Shown here: positions 1 to 11,180 of the stretch, piece after piece
How the letters are laid out: each line of letters starts with the position of its first letter
How positions within the stretch are numbered: the first letter of the stretch is position 1
Assembly: GCA_030015575.1 (NCBI GenBank)
Contig: CM057346.1
Span: forward strand, 558,316,315 to 558,380,314
DNA from: Agapanthus africanus
Taxonomy: Eukaryota; Streptophyta; Magnoliopsida; Asparagales; Amaryllidaceae
Direction: 5' to 3'
Length of the DNA: 64,000 nucleotides
Notes under the pieces: model-generated
Databases searched by the model: none
What the model saw: the letters and a program-made list of their open reading frames with translations, nothing else
Told to the model about the DNA's origin: nothing
Program-made: the position numbers and the translations under genes

Positions 1-1317
1 CAACCATTGCAATTTGTATGAACCTTAGCTTCTGAAAGTCAACTTAACAAAGAACTTAATGATCAAGAAGCAAATCAACCTGACTTATTGGTCTTTTCTC
101 AATATAAATGGGTCAACCTTAATTTATCTCCCTACTCTATTGGTTTATTAATGTATCCAAATGTTTAAAGAAAAACAAACCAAATACTAAGAAAATTGGG
201 TAAATTTGTCCAAAAAAAACCAGCCGGCTTCAAACTTGTGTAAAAGCCCATGGGCCTTTTGATCTTGGTAAAAAATCCCTGGGCCCAATTAAAACTCCCT
301 TTATACTAGTTGCCTGCTATTATAGTGCTAGAATGAGGGGTATCAAAATTGAGAATTCAATTTTAATGACAGCCTTTTAATTAGTGGCTATAAAATTTTC
401 TTATTTTTTCTAGCAGAAAAGGATAAAATAAAATAAAATATGCTAACTACTCCCCAACTATCTCTTCTAATAACCAACTCTACAAATTCCTCTCATTTAC
501 CAACTTGCATCGTCCTTATAAAACACTAGTCTAAATAGTTGGAGAGAATAAAAGTCTAAATGAAATGCAGTCTAGGGTTTTTGCATAAAGATTTTGAACA
601 ATAGTCTCTTCCCAAGGATTTCGAAAATATAAAGGGTTTTCGACAACCCCCGAGCGGGGCCAGGGGCTCTTTGACAATTTATCCTAATATTTATGATAAA
701 TTTTTTTTTGTTTCGATTAACTTTTCAATGTACCAAGTCCTAATAATGGTTCGATTTGGTTTTCAATGTAATTTGGTTTAGTTTCTGTTCAATTATTATT
801 TTCCTAAAACTGCCGGTACCATCTCTAAAAAATATATGGTTTAACTGTTTGTGTCGATTCCCAAAACAAGCCAGACACGGTTAAATCTAAATTTCGATCC
901 ATACGACATAGCTCATATGTTACCTATACAAACTCTTATTGATACTTCCACCAACATCAACAATTCTTCCACCCCAAAAAGAGGTTATATCTGCCCTATT
1001 CATTATTTATTACGAGGCCACATCGCGGTCGTTCTCCGATGCATTGATCCCAAAAGGCATCTTTATAGGGTGATTGCACCATTTTGAAAGAAGGCCAATT
1101 GCAAGTTGCATTATGTGTTAATAATATAATTAAAGCTAAGGTTTTCCCTTATTATTACTCTAATTAATACCCATCCATGTAACATGGAATATACGAAGGA
1201 ATTAGGAAACTCATTGGTGAAGAAAAGTGCACCATATAAACTAAAAAGGCTGGTTATTCTTCTTATCTTCATAAAGTCACCGTCATATGCATATATAAGA
1301 AATGGACCTTTTCACAA
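1..1317. other. AT-rich DNA without a recognisable gene
   Basis: No coding region, RNA gene or repeat pair can be supported here. A 78-codon open frame at 851-1087 has no recognisable motif and is probably chance. The stretch near 640-695 ends in a motif reading TTTGACAATTTATCC. On the opposite strand this resembles the terminus of the MITE-like element at 62570-62924, so a related, decayed element end may lie here. That is a weak, by-eye similarity. Confidence 0.5.
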
Positions 1318-1469
1318 TGAAATTAGAGAATTAAGGAAAATTATGAGGTAGCTAGAGAATCCCCTCTAGCTCATATATATATTATTTATTTTCTGATGAT
1401 AGAAAATATAAATAATCTAAATCTTACCAATCTAACTAAATCTAAATCTAATATATATCTTTCTTAACG
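1318..1469 (-). repeat. 3' LTR of the copia element at 1318-5705
   Basis: This direct repeat of 5576-5705 shares the start TG(A/T)AATTA(A/G)AGAATTA and the end ATATATCTTTCTTAAC. At about 150 bp it is a short LTR. Because the element lies on the minus strand, this left copy is the 3' LTR. The two copies differ by several substitutions and an extra stretch near 1352-1372, consistent with an old insertion. Confidence 0.8.
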
Positions 1470-1483
1470 CTCCTCCTCAAGTC
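1469..1483 (-). other. Polypurine tract of the copia element
   Basis: On the minus strand this reads GACTTGAGGAGGAGC directly before the 3' LTR. It is the expected place and composition for the primer of plus-strand DNA synthesis. The last codons of pol overlap it, as is usual in plant copia elements. Confidence 0.65.
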
Positions 1484-1504
1484 GGAGCATATATATCACA
1501 CATG

Positions 1505-1799
1505 CCCAACTTAGTACAAATAAACTGCACTCGATCCTTTCCCAAAGGCTTGTGAAAGGATCTGCTAATTGATAGTTAGTTTACACATGGACTGTATCAA
1601 CGATCCCTTCTTCAATCTTTTCTCGAACAAAACGGCAATCTACTTCGATGTGCTTTATTCGTTCGTGAAAATCTGGATTGTTGGCAATATAAATGGCAAC
1701 TTTGTTGTCACAGTAAAGTTTTATCGGCTCCTTAGACTGATAATCAAGTTTTCGAAGAAGAGAAACTATCCATACGAGCTCACTCGTAGTATTAGTCAC
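1505..1799 (-). pseudogene. Copia RNase H domain and pol C-terminus (broken)
   Basis: The minus-strand reading frame contains the copia RNase H signature: an acidic residue in YCDNK, followed by a conserved NNPDFHERIKHIEVDCRFVR block typical of plant copia pol C-termini. A stop codon follows at about 1580, and one frameshift separates it from the closing block that resembles the usual ending (LADPFT, then KLGMCDIYAPT). In an intact element this domain would remove the RNA template during reverse transcription. Family identity is sure; function is lost. Confidence 0.85.
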
Positions 1800-2040
1800 G
1801 ATTCTATATTCTGATTCAGCACTTGAATGTGAGACAACATTCTATTTCTTACTTTTCCACGAGACCAAATTGCCTCCAACAAACGCACAAAAACCTGTGG
1901 TTGATTTTCGATCACTTGGCGATTCAGCCCGGCCAATCTGTATATGTAAACCCTGTAATTTTATAATGTTCAAAGTTCTTGTACATAATACATTTCCTTG
2001 GTGTAGCTTTCAAATTGCGAAGGATACACATCACTGTGCT

Positions 2041-3000
2041 TCAATGTAAATCTCTAGGACCCGTCATGAACTGGCTAACTATACTAACAGGAAAAGAGAT
2101 GCCATGCTTTGTCACAGTCAAATAATTAAGCTTACCAACCAATCTACGATATCGTCCTGAATTGGTAAGTGGCTCCCCCTTATCTAGATATAGCTTGACA
2201 TTAGAATCCATAAGTGAATCAATAGGCTTACAATCAGACATTTTTGCTTCCATAAGCATATCAAGAACATACTTCCTTTGAGTTATAAAGATACTGCTCT
2301 GAGGAGAAGAACGCGCCACTTCAATACCAAGGAAGTATCTCAACTCTCCCAAGCCTTTAGTACTGAACTTCTTCTGAAGATAAGTTTTTAATTCTGTAAT
2401 ACCTTTCACAGTCATCACCTGTGATCACAATATCATCAACATAAACAACCATCAAAATTTTGCAACCTCCTCGATTTCTAAAGAAAACAGAATGATCACT
2501 GTTACTTTTGTATAATCCAAAAGCTCAAATAACGCTAGTTAGTGTCCCAAACCAAGCATGCGGAGACTGTTTAAGACCATATAAAGATCTTTGAAGTTTG
2601 CAGACTTTTTCTGACTCCCCTTGAGCAACAAAATCAGGTGGTTGCTCTATATATACTTCCTCCTCCAAGTCACCATGAAGAAATGCATTCTTCATATCAA
2701 GCTGATGAATATGCCAATTCTACGTAGCTGCAAGTGATAGGAATATACGTACATACGCCATTTTTGCCACAGGAGAAAAAGTCTCATCATAATTTTCTCC
2801 ATAAGTCTGAGAATAACCCTTAGCAACAAGTCTGGCCTTCAAATGAGCCAATGAGCCATCTGGATTAAGATTTATGGTATATATCAATTTGAAATTAACT
2901 GCTCTCTTTCCAAGAGGCAACTGAGTAAGGTTCCATATACCATTCAAGCGTAAGGCTAACATTTCTTCTTCCATGGCTTTCCTTCATCCAGGATGAGCCA
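2041..3000 (-). pseudogene. Copia reverse transcriptase (broken)
   Basis: Fragments read in order on the minus strand. An N-terminal block at 2720-2974 contains [14 protein letters not shown] and [11 protein letters not shown] middle part follows with several stops. The catalytic motif VVYVDDIVITGDD lies at about 2405-2450. A C-terminal block at 2041-2418 contains LGELRYFLGIEVARS and RYRRLVGKLNYL. These are diagnostic of Ty1/copia RT; YVDD holds the two catalytic aspartates. At least one frameshift just after YVDD and several stops inactivate it. Confidence 0.9.
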
Positions 3001-3409
3001 GAGCATCAGATGTAGAAGAAGGAATAGTATAGGAATCAACAGCAGCAACAAATGTTTTATATAAGAGAGAAAATCTAGCATATGTGACATAATCTGATAG
3101 AGGATAGAGAGGCTTAGTGGTACGAGTACCTTTGCGAATGGTAATTGGAAGATCAAGATCAGTTTGAATTCGATCTGAGTCTGAAACAGGTGTATGTTCT
3201 TCAATGACCGGAAGCCCCTCTTCCTTGTTTTCTTTCACCTGAGCTGGTTGCTCAATTAAGTGATCATATAATTCTGAAGTATTTAGTGCTGCTGAGATAC
3301 GACAATTGGCTTGAGAGGATTCGACAACAAGAACATCATTTTCATTAATAGGGAGTGATTGGGGTATTACATTAGTACCAAAGAAATGGGTATTTTCATG
3401 AAATGTCAC
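3000..3409 (-). pseudogene. Copia pol linker between integrase and reverse transcriptase
   Basis: A 141-codon minus-strand frame follows the integrase region. It begins with MTFHENTHFFG, the usual 'VTFHE' block after the copia integrase core, and ends in a low-complexity, Ser/Pro-rich stretch with TRTTKPLYPLSDYV just before the RT. Such linkers have no enzymatic role. It is separated from the integrase frame by a region with stops (3410-3628), so it is part of the same broken polyprotein. Confidence 0.7.
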
Positions 3410-3628
3410 ATTAGTAGAGACGAAGATTCTATCGAGTTCTTTGCTATAACACTTGTGTCCCTTTTGACTCCGAGGATATCTTAAGAAAACACACTTACTA
3501 GACTTGGGATCGAGCTTTGATAAGTTAGGTTGATGATTGCGAACAAAACAAGTACAACCAAAAACACGTGGAGGAAGAGAAAATAAAGGTTTAGAGGGAA
3601 ATAAAATAGAAATTGGAATTTCTCCCCC

Positions 3629-4321
3629 TTAAACTGAGCTTGGTAGACGATTGATAAGATGGTAAGCAGTGATAACAGTATCATCCCAAAAACGTTTAGG
3701 AACATTCATATGGAACAAAAGAGAACGTGTGACCTCTAATAGATGTCTATTCTTTCGTTCAGAAACACCATTTTGTTGAGGTGTATAGGGACACAAGGAT
3801 AGATGTATAATACCAAAGGTGTCAAGAAATTGAGCAAATTTTTTATTAAAATAATCCTTTGCATTATCGCATCGTAGAGTTTTGATATTGATACCAAATT
3901 GATTTTTCACCTCAGTAACAAATGACTTAAAAGCATCAAAGGCTTCAATTCTAGATTTAAACAAATATAGCCATGTCACTCGAAAGTAATCATCAATAAA
4001 AAAAAAATATCGATAGCCACGATTTGATGTAATGGGACATGGCCCCCAAATATCAGAATGCACTAAATCAAATAGTTTCTCGGTACGTTTGTTGACTCTA
4101 TACTGATAGGAAGCACAAGTGTGTTTTCCCATCTCACAAGCAACACACTCTAACGATGATGAACTAGATAAAAAAGAAACCAATTTCTGTAAAGTAGACA
4201 AATCAGGATGACCTAAACGACAATGGTTAACCCGTAGATTACTATTTGTTGAACAAGAAACCTTTGGTAGTTGTTCATCAAAGTAATAAAGGCCTCCAAT
4301 TTCACGTCCTGAACCAATCAC
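3629..4321 (-). pseudogene. Copia integrase, longest intact piece of this element
   Basis: The 230-codon minus-strand frame holds both halves of a copia integrase. The zinc-binding HHCC part reads HCRLGHPDLSTLQKL and then CVACEMGKH. The catalytic core has its first aspartate in DLVHSDIWGP, the second in RCDNAKDY and the glutamate in NGVSERKNR, giving the D,D-35-E arrangement. In a live element this joins cDNA to the chromosome. The frame breaks at 3629 before the C-terminal part. It overlaps the end of the protease frame by 20 bases in another phase, which indicates a frameshift. Confidence 0.92.
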
Positions 4322-4640
4322 CTCCTCCGTCTTCAGATCCTACATGACACAAGCATTGCATGACACAAGCAAAAGGAGAAAAGATTATTGAACATTTCAA
4401 GGTATGAACAAGCTTACTTACAGACATCGAGTTAAAAGAAAATGAAGGGATATATAATGCTGATGATAAAGGAAGAGATGGGGTAAGAGAAATAGAACCA
4501 ATACCCTCTACTTTAGAGAGTGAACTGTCTGCAAGTGTAATACCGCCGGTATATGAAATTTTAGACAAAGAGGAGAAAACACATGATGTTCCAGTCATAT
4601 GATCTAATACTCCCGAGTCAATAATCCATGAGGATAGAGG
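4302..4640 (-). pseudogene. Copia aspartic protease (broken)
   Basis: The minus strand reads WIIDSGVLDHMTG at about 4598-4640. This is the copia retropepsin active site, usually WIIDSGASxHMT, with the catalytic DSG kept. It runs on through a 98-codon frame containing ADSS, GIGSI and ALYIPSFSFNSMSVSKL, which match the 'VLYVPxxxxNLLSVSKL' block between protease and integrase. The protein would mature the polyprotein. A stop and frameshift near 4320 separate it from the integrase. Confidence 0.8.
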
Positions 4641-4739
4641 TGTATGGGTTTAAAGACATGTATTGTCTTTAACCAGAACGGTAGTGGAGCTCGAGAAAAT
4701 AGATCCTGTTAGAAGAGATCTAAGCCGCAATATCTCCTT

Positions 4740-4960
4740 CGCAAAAAGTCCAGAGGCAGGTGTCATATCAGATGTAGCTGCTCTAGCAGCTCGCTGAAAC
4801 CGGAGCTCTAGATGAAGCGAATAGCAATAATCTTTAGTGTGGCCAGTTATCTCACAATGTGAACAGAAACGGTTACCTCCTCATCCTTTTCCTCCAAAAG
4901 GTCATTGGCCTCCTCTACCGCGTCCTCGTGTACCATCTCCATCCCGTGTAATAAAATTAG
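4740..4960 (-). pseudogene. Copia gag zinc-knuckle remnant
   Basis: Reverse translation of 4824-4865 gives CSHCEITGHTKDYC, a perfect CX2CX4HX4C nucleocapsid knuckle that binds RNA. It follows a Gly-rich stretch typical of the end of copia gag. The rest of gag, expected between here and about 5560, is not recognisable on either strand; that region has only short frames. A deletion or heavy decay of gag is inferred. Confidence 0.75.
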
Positions 4961-5562
4961 GATACGAAATATTAATGTATCCTTTAGAGATTTTCTCTTT
5001 ATCATCAATGATCAAAGAGTGCTAACAATTTCACAATAATCAACAAGATGATAATTTTCTAACCCGGAACACCAAGCAATCACCAACACAATTTTCTAAC
5101 TTAAAGGAAATAAATTTTCTAACTCAAAGGAAGTAGCAGTCTTTGATAAAATCATCAATCACCAATTACCAACACAAAAGCATAAACACCAAATAGTTTA
5201 TGCATTGTATTTTTTCAATTACCAGATCACCAACCCATCACTAATTACCAAGTTCTCTACTATCATAGTCGCTGATCTAGATCTCGAAAAGGCTGCAAAA
5301 TGTTGCAAGTTCTTAAGAAGGAGGCAATTACTAACGATCGAAGATGGAATCTCTCAGGCGACGCCAGATGGTCGGCGGCGTGATCTGATGGAGAAGGAGG
5401 TGATTACTGAGGGAGGCGTGATCTGCGGTGGCGATCTGCGATTTGGATAGCGATGGTGAGTAGAGAAGGAGGCGTGACCCACGGTTTGTGATCTGCGGTT
5501 TGGATAATAGTGGTGGTCGGTGGCAATGAGGGGATGATGGCTAGATATTAAAGTTAGGATTA

Positions 5563-5575
5563 GGCTCTGATACTA
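5563..5575 (-). other. Primer-binding site of the copia element
   Basis: The minus strand reads TAGTATCAGAGCC immediately inside the 5' LTR. This is one base away from TGGTATCAGAGCC, the sequence complementary to the 3' end of plant initiator Met tRNA that primes reverse transcription in most copia and many gypsy elements. Confidence 0.8.
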
Positions 5576-5705
5576 TGTAATTAAAGAATTAGTGAAAATT
5601 ATGAGGTAGTTATATATATTATTGCTTTTCTGATAATAGGAAATGCAAATAATCTAAGCAAATCTAAATCTTACCGATCTAAACTAATATATATCTTTCT
5701 TAACA
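5576..5705 (-). repeat. 5' LTR of the copia element at 1318-5705
   Basis: This copy starts TGTAATTAAAGAATTAG and ends TCTTTCTTAACA on the plus strand. It is the partner of 1318-1469 and adjoins the primer site. Confidence 0.8.
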
Positions 5706-5715
5706 CATAGTACTC

Positions 5716-5900
5716 TTCCTCTTGGCTTAGTCTAGTGGTTTATATGCTAGATTATTGGCACGTGCTACGCATGTACAGTTTACGAGTTCAATTTGACATC
5801 ATACTTGCATTTTCTTGTGGCATCATCTTAAAGCACTCACATGACATTATGTCATCGTTCTGTTTGAAAAACATTAATAAAAAGAGCTCCTAACAGAAGA
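5716..5900 (+). repeat. Possible tRNA-derived SINE
   Basis: Positions 5723-5739 (TGGCTTAGTCTAGTGGT) fit a polymerase III A box, and 5782-5796 (ACGAGTTCAATTTGA) fits a degenerate B box about 60 bases later. This is the layout of plant tRNA-derived SINEs. A clear 3' tail and target duplication were not found, so the end is a guess. Confidence 0.35.
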
Positions 5901-6074
5901 ATTTTCCTCCTGTCCATAGGTATGCCCGTAAAGAAAACATGATGTTTTTAAACGTCTTTATTTATGATAGATTGAATATTTTATTGCATTTGTAACTAAT
6001 AGGCAATCATACTTTATGCATGCATGACACAAACATGACAGCTTCTGTTAGATAGAAAGACGTATAAACTATAT

Positions 6075-6324
6075 CACTAGTAAAAAGAAGGGTTGCTCCT
6101 ACGGTTAGAAAAATCCGTAGGGGCAAACAAAATTTTGCCCCTACGTTTAAATACGTAGAAGCATAAGTTGGCCGTATGGTTTACTCCATACGGACAATTA
6201 TAAATTAAAAATTATTAAAATTTACAATATGTTATTGTCCCTACGGTGCCGCAAAACCAATCCCTGCGGTGAGTGCTGTAGGGGCAACAAATGAGTATTA
6301 AATAAAAAACAAAAAGTGAATAGA
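6075..6324 (+). repeat. 5' subterminal region of the outer CACTA
   Basis: This 250-bp piece starts with CACTAG. It contains dispersed copies of the motif (G)CCCCTACGG and its complement CCGTAGGGGC, in both orientations and with variants. Subterminal repeats of this kind are the binding sites for TNPA-like proteins in CACTA elements. It stops abruptly where a second CACTA terminus begins at 6325. Confidence 0.75.
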
Positions 6325-6695
6325 CACTACTACAAAGAAGGGTTGTCCCTACGGATATATCCGTAGGTGCAACCCACTGCCCCTACGGTTATATACGTAG
6401 GGGCGAAAAAATACCCCGTAGGTGCAAAGGCCGCAGGTGCAAGTCGAGGCCCTGAACTTATCCCTACGGTTAAATTCTTGCCCCTACGGATATGTATGTA
6501 GGTCCAGTTTCCCCTACGGATTAAGCCGTAGGGTATAAGATTTTATATTATTTACGGTTTATTTTAATAAATTACTTGGACCTACGGCTATAGCCGTAGG
6601 GGCATGTACTACCCCCTACGGATATATTCGTAGGTACTTTTCCGTAGGGGCACAAATTCAGGATTCCTGATATGTGCCCCTACGGATAATATTTT
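6325..6695 (+). repeat. Subterminal CCTACGG repeats, left end of the inner CACTA
   Basis: A dense series of short motifs CCCTACGG, CCGTAGG and variants occurs in both orientations, often as inverted pairs around ATAT (for example CCTACGGATATATCCGTAGG). These are the expected transposase-accessory protein sites. The matching cluster at the right end lies at 11282-11470. Confidence 0.8.
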
Positions 6696-7506
6696 TTCAA
6701 AGGGATCACGGATGATGATGATGAGCAATGCTATGGACTCCATTTCTTCAGGATCCTGCTACCTAATTTCTCTATCTACCTGGTGTTCTCCCCCTCTCTC
6801 TCTCTCTCTGTGTGTGTGATATATTAGATTAGAAAAATACATAAGCATATGTATAATAGCTTAAATTTAGTCATCATGATATGATTGCATCAACTAAGAA
6901 AATATCTACCCAAGGTGTTTAAAAGTTTTAATTACTTTATACGAATAATACTTTCCATGTTCTGAAATATTTGTCCATGATGCCTGACGCATTCGCACGC
7001 GCACCACGTGTGTAGAAATAAATATCTCTGGATTGCCATCGCAATTATGAAGTTTCGATGTATCGGTATGCTATATATCTGTATTTTAGTTCTCTTTCTT
7101 ATGCATGTCTTTTAATGATTCGCAGCCGGTTCCGAATAAATTTACCAAGCTGATTAGAAAGATGGTCAATAGAAGAGAAAATGCTAACCTAGTGAGCCAC
7201 AATGGATAATTTGTCATTATTAATCCATCTTCCTGAAAACGGTTTATACGGAGCAAGTATATTTCATGGTACTTGAGAAAAATATATGTTGAAGTCAAAA
7301 GCTATCGAGATTTAAATGCTCGCTTATAGTCTTCCAAGATATTTTATATTCTAAGGCAAGGTGACAATAAGTGCATGCTTTTGCATGATTTGGTATGTAG
7401 ATTCAAAGTTATGCATGGCTACGACCCTTTCTTATGATTTCTTATCATAATTTTCTGCACACTTATAGTTGATAGATGCAGTTAGATCATATCTCTATAA
7501 GGGAAA

Positions 7507-8438
7507 ACTTAAAATAACAACCTTTATACTAAAAAAATTATGTATGTCATTACTTAGTAGTTTATGGTTTTAAGACGCAAAAGCCATTTGAGAAATACTT
7601 TTCCTACCCACTATTAATCCATATTCTCAATATAGTCATTGAATTTGCACGCGAACATCATAAGAAGGAGAAGACAGTAATGTGGCAGAAGGAGAAGACA
7701 GTAATGTGGCGGAAGAAGAAAAAAATGACATTTCTCGTTCTCTGTTTCAGCATCAATCTTCTGATATGAACTAATGATGGCTTTCACATAGGCTTTTCCC
7801 ATTAGAGACTTCTTAGTGTCCAATGGAAAGCATACATCAGATTTGTGCAGGTCGGGTTCTTCTATGACTTTTAAGAGTCTCAACTGATTCTGTAAATTAC
7901 ACCCTAGTTGGGTGATACTTTTACCACTTCTCACTGCAGGTGCGCTCTCTAATATCCATTTTGAATATCGATACTTACATTCAAAATGGATATTAGAGAG
8001 CGCACCTGCAGTGAGAAGTGGTAAAAGTATCACCCAACTAGGGTGTAATTTACAGAATCAGTTGAGACTCTTAAAAGTCATAGAAGAACTCGACCTGCAC
8101 AAATCTGATGTATGATTTCCATTGGACACTAAGAAGTCTCTAATGGGAAAAGCCTATGTGAAAGCCATCATTGGTTCATATCAGAAGATTGATGCTGAAA
8201 CAGAGAACGAGAAATGTCATTTTTTTCTTCTTCCGCCACATTACTGTCTTCTCCTTCTGCCACATTACTGTCTTCTCCTTCTTATTATGTGCGCGTGCAA
8301 ATTCAATGACTATATTGAGAATATGGATTAATAGTGGGTAGAAAAAGTATTTCTCAAATGTCTTTTGCGTCTTAAAACCATAAACTACTAAGTAATGGCA
8401 TACATAATTTTTTTAGTATAAAAGTTGTTATTTTAAGT
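7507..8438. repeat. Long inverted repeat (hairpin) with coding-like arms
   Basis: The two arms (7507-7965 and 7980-8438, about 459 bases each) are near-perfect inverted copies around a 14-base loop (7966-7979). Both arms encode the same peptide, with the segment KSITQLGCNLQNQLRLLKVI followed by FPLDTKKSLMGKAYVKAI. In the 7507-7965 arm the frame is open; in the other arm a TGC is changed to TGA. I do not recognise the protein. The open frame spans the loop, so it is partly a product of the palindrome. A captured host gene fragment that was inverted and duplicated inside a CACTA is the best inference. A transcript would fold into a long double-stranded RNA. Confidence 0.9.
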
Positions 8439-10685
8439 GCGCGTGCAAATTCAATGAAAGTTAGATTTGAGGATACCCATGTATGAGTTGTATTCTATAT
8501 ATGTGTGTTTCGATTTATGATTTCGCTTAAGTGTAGGGTTGTTTTTACTTAAAGAAGTATCACCATCTACTATATATAAAAAAATATAGCAAACTAGGAT
8601 TGGTATTCAAATCCCAGTCCAGATTGGTATTCAAAATTTATTTAATTAGTTTGTGATCCACATCATTTGATTCGTTGCTTGAGGCATCAATGTAGGCACA
8701 AATATCGGCGACGAGGAACTCGACGAGGAAGAACGAGGGCGGTGGCGGGCTGAGAACGGAGGGCGCGCGGTGGCGACGAAGAGAAAATTGGAGACGCGGG
8801 AACGAGAGAAAATTTTGGGAACGAGAGGGAAAGATATCGAGGCGTATATTGGTATCGATGGGAATATGAAGGTTTCATATTATCATCGAGTATCATATAT
8901 TGGTTTTAACCTGAATATCTTGAGTCGCTCTCTAATTATGCGTTTGTTGTGCATTCGTGTTGTATGCGTAACATGATTTTAAACCATTGAGATCAAGATT
9001 GATAGAACTGATCATCCTACATTGCAATAGCATTCATCGACCAAAAATAGATTGCGGTCTGGATATGGCATATTGGCAGATGTTACCTATATGCATAAAT
9101 CTTATGTCTAATGACCATAAGATTGTCGGAGACAGTTTTGATGTTTTGTGGGTTTGGTTTTATACTTGGGACAATCCAATGTTGACACACACACATAAAT
9201 AACAAATTAAAGTAAACTAACTAAGAGGCATGTTTGAGTTTTATACTGGGATCACAAATAGCATGATGGCTGCAAACAGGTTGCTTGAATACTTGCAGAC
9301 AATCCAATGTTGCCTCGCCATTTCTATAAATTTTAAACTCCCTGGAAAATTATCATCACTCAGGATTACTTTAGGGCCAGTTTGGCTGCTTCTTGCTTGT
9401 GATTCAACATTCAGCTTTTTGTTGATTTGGAACTCAGAGAGTGTTGCAAAACAAATCCAAAACTAAATAAACCTCAAACTAGCTACAGAGAAGGCAAACA
9501 GCAAACCCCATGAAGTTTGGCTTTCAAGGGTTTTCCCACTAAAATACACTTAGATGCAGCACTTTAAGGAAGCTTGCAGCAATATAAAAACTTTTAGGTA
9601 GTTTAGTGAAAAACTGCAGTGCTTCAAGATTGTTTAAGTTTTATGTGTGCTTAAGCTGTCATACAGAAATTATCGTTGCAAAAATGTTCGCAACCCTAGC
9701 TTTTCCAGCAACGATACTGGAATACGAGCCTCAGATATGCCAGCTTAGGAATCAAAATAAGAAAGAGATTTGGGGTTATCCTAAGTCCAAAGTCAAACGG
9801 GCTCGAGAAATATATAAACCCAAAAAAATGACTGCATAAAGATCTCATAAAGATGAAAAGGATGTTATGCAAGCTCTGAACAAATCTTGAACGGAACTTT
9901 CACAAGAATTTACAATACCCGATCAGAATCCAATCCTGAGTTTGATGAAGCTTCAGGCCTTCAGCTTCCCCACAGAAAATAGTTAGGGCAAACCCTTTGC
10001 AAAACCATAGCTTTCATGCAGAGATGACGCTCAGAACATGCCAGCTTCCAAACACATTGAATAATACATAATCTCCCATACTCTCTCTCTCTCAATCAGA
10101 CAGTTTATATTTGGATTTGAATTTAGGAAAAGAAATAAGATGGCTACAAACCAGCTTGCCTCGCCAATCTCATAACTATAAAGCTCATAAAAGTGGAAGC
10201 TTGAGGGCAAGCCATCATCGCCTCCATTCAATTGAAGCCAAATCATCCACAAAAAATAGAAATAAATATAATAATTGATCGATAGGCAAAATTGCAAGAA
10301 ACCTATTCAGATTTTTGCATGAAAAAATAAGAGATGTAAATTAAGTAAAAGATTACCAAATGAAATTATCCCATCACTTGAACCCCCTCTCAAGACATTT
10401 TAGCAAAAATTCCCCCAGTAATTTTCTTCGGTTTAACCGTTTTATATCATAGAAGAAAGATAAATTTCAAATGTATATACATGCATACACACACACACAT
10501 CATATACACAGTTTTTGAATGTTGCCAGAATTTCAACGGTAATTCTAGATTTTTCCAAACTCTGAAGGCTTCACAAAAATTTTAAATACAGATAATAATA
10601 TGATTGAAGAGGTCAATCACCAATTTTTTAATGAGGATCAACTGAAACCCCAAACAGAGCAAGCAAATTACAAAGATCCCAAAAC

Positions 10686-11010
10686 CCCGCGTGGCCCAGC
10701 CCCAGCCCCAGCCCCCAGCCCCAGCCCAACCCTAACCCCAGCGTGGCCAGCTAAACCCCAACACCAACCCTAAGGCAAACCCTAACCTCAGCCCCACCCC
10801 AGCAGCAGCCGAACCCCAACCCTAACCCTACCCTGACCCCGACCCCGACCGCGACCGCGACCAGCTAAACCCCAACACCAACCCTAAGGCAAACCCTAAC
10901 CCCAGCCCCACCCCAGCAGCAGCCGAACCCCAACCCTAACCCTACCCTGACCCCGACCGCGACCGCGACCCCTGCCCAACCCCAACTCGCGCGCAACCCC
11001 AGACCCAGCC
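10686..11010. repeat. C-rich, telomere-like tandem repeat
   Basis: Runs of CCCCAGCC and CCAACCCTAACCCTA occur, plus a tandem duplication of about 113 bases (roughly 10750-10862 and 10863-10975). Each unit contains CCAACCCTAACCCTACCCTGACC and a GCGACCGCGACC tail. The heptamer CCCTAAC resembles, but is not, the plant telomere unit CCCTAAA, and no long pure array is present. Confidence 0.75.
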
Positions 11011-11103
11011 ATGAACCCTAAGCCCAAAATAATCCAAAAATTCTTTAATTTACCTCGAGATTTACTCACCTGAACGGCTGCTGCTGGGGCTGGGGCGACG
11101 ACC

Positions 11104-11180
11104 TGAACCGCGGTGGCGACGAGAACTGCGGTGGCGACGAAACCGGCGGTGGCGACGAGGAGAACGACGGTGGCGACGAC
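11104..11180. repeat. Short tandem GGTGGCGACGA repeats
   Basis: Four or five copies of a 12 to 27-base motif containing CGGTGGCGACGA lie just inside the right end of the inner CACTA. On the minus strand this would be a Ser/Pro/Ala-rich leader exon. A related GCGGTGGCGACGA occurs at about 8766. Confidence 0.7.

Larger units (their letters stand above)
1318..5705 (-). mobile_element. Degenerate Ty1/copia LTR retrotransposon, minus strand
   Basis: A copia element is seen with short flanking repeats (1318-1469 and 5576-5705) and, read on the minus strand, the copia order gag knuckle, protease, integrase, reverse transcriptase and RNase H. A primer site related to the initiator Met tRNA abuts the 5' LTR at 5563-5575, and a purine-rich tract abuts the 3' LTR at 1469-1483. 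The body is about 4.4 kb, slightly short for plant copia, and most of gag is not recognisable. Several stops and frameshifts break pol, so it cannot encode a working polyprotein. I could not find a convincing target-site duplication: the five bases outside the ends are CACAA and CATAG. It is therefore an old insertion or one with altered ends. Confidence 0.88.

Noticed and set aside
1569-1814. 81-codon plus-strand frame
   Set aside because: Antisense shadow of the copia RNase H at 1581-1799.
1313-5710. Target-site duplication for the copia element at 1318-5705
   Set aside because: The flanking pentamers CACAA and CATAG do not match well enough to claim one.
10686-11010. Interstitial telomere array
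   Set aside because: Heptamers are CCCTAAC mixed with other C-rich words and not a run of CCCTAAA.
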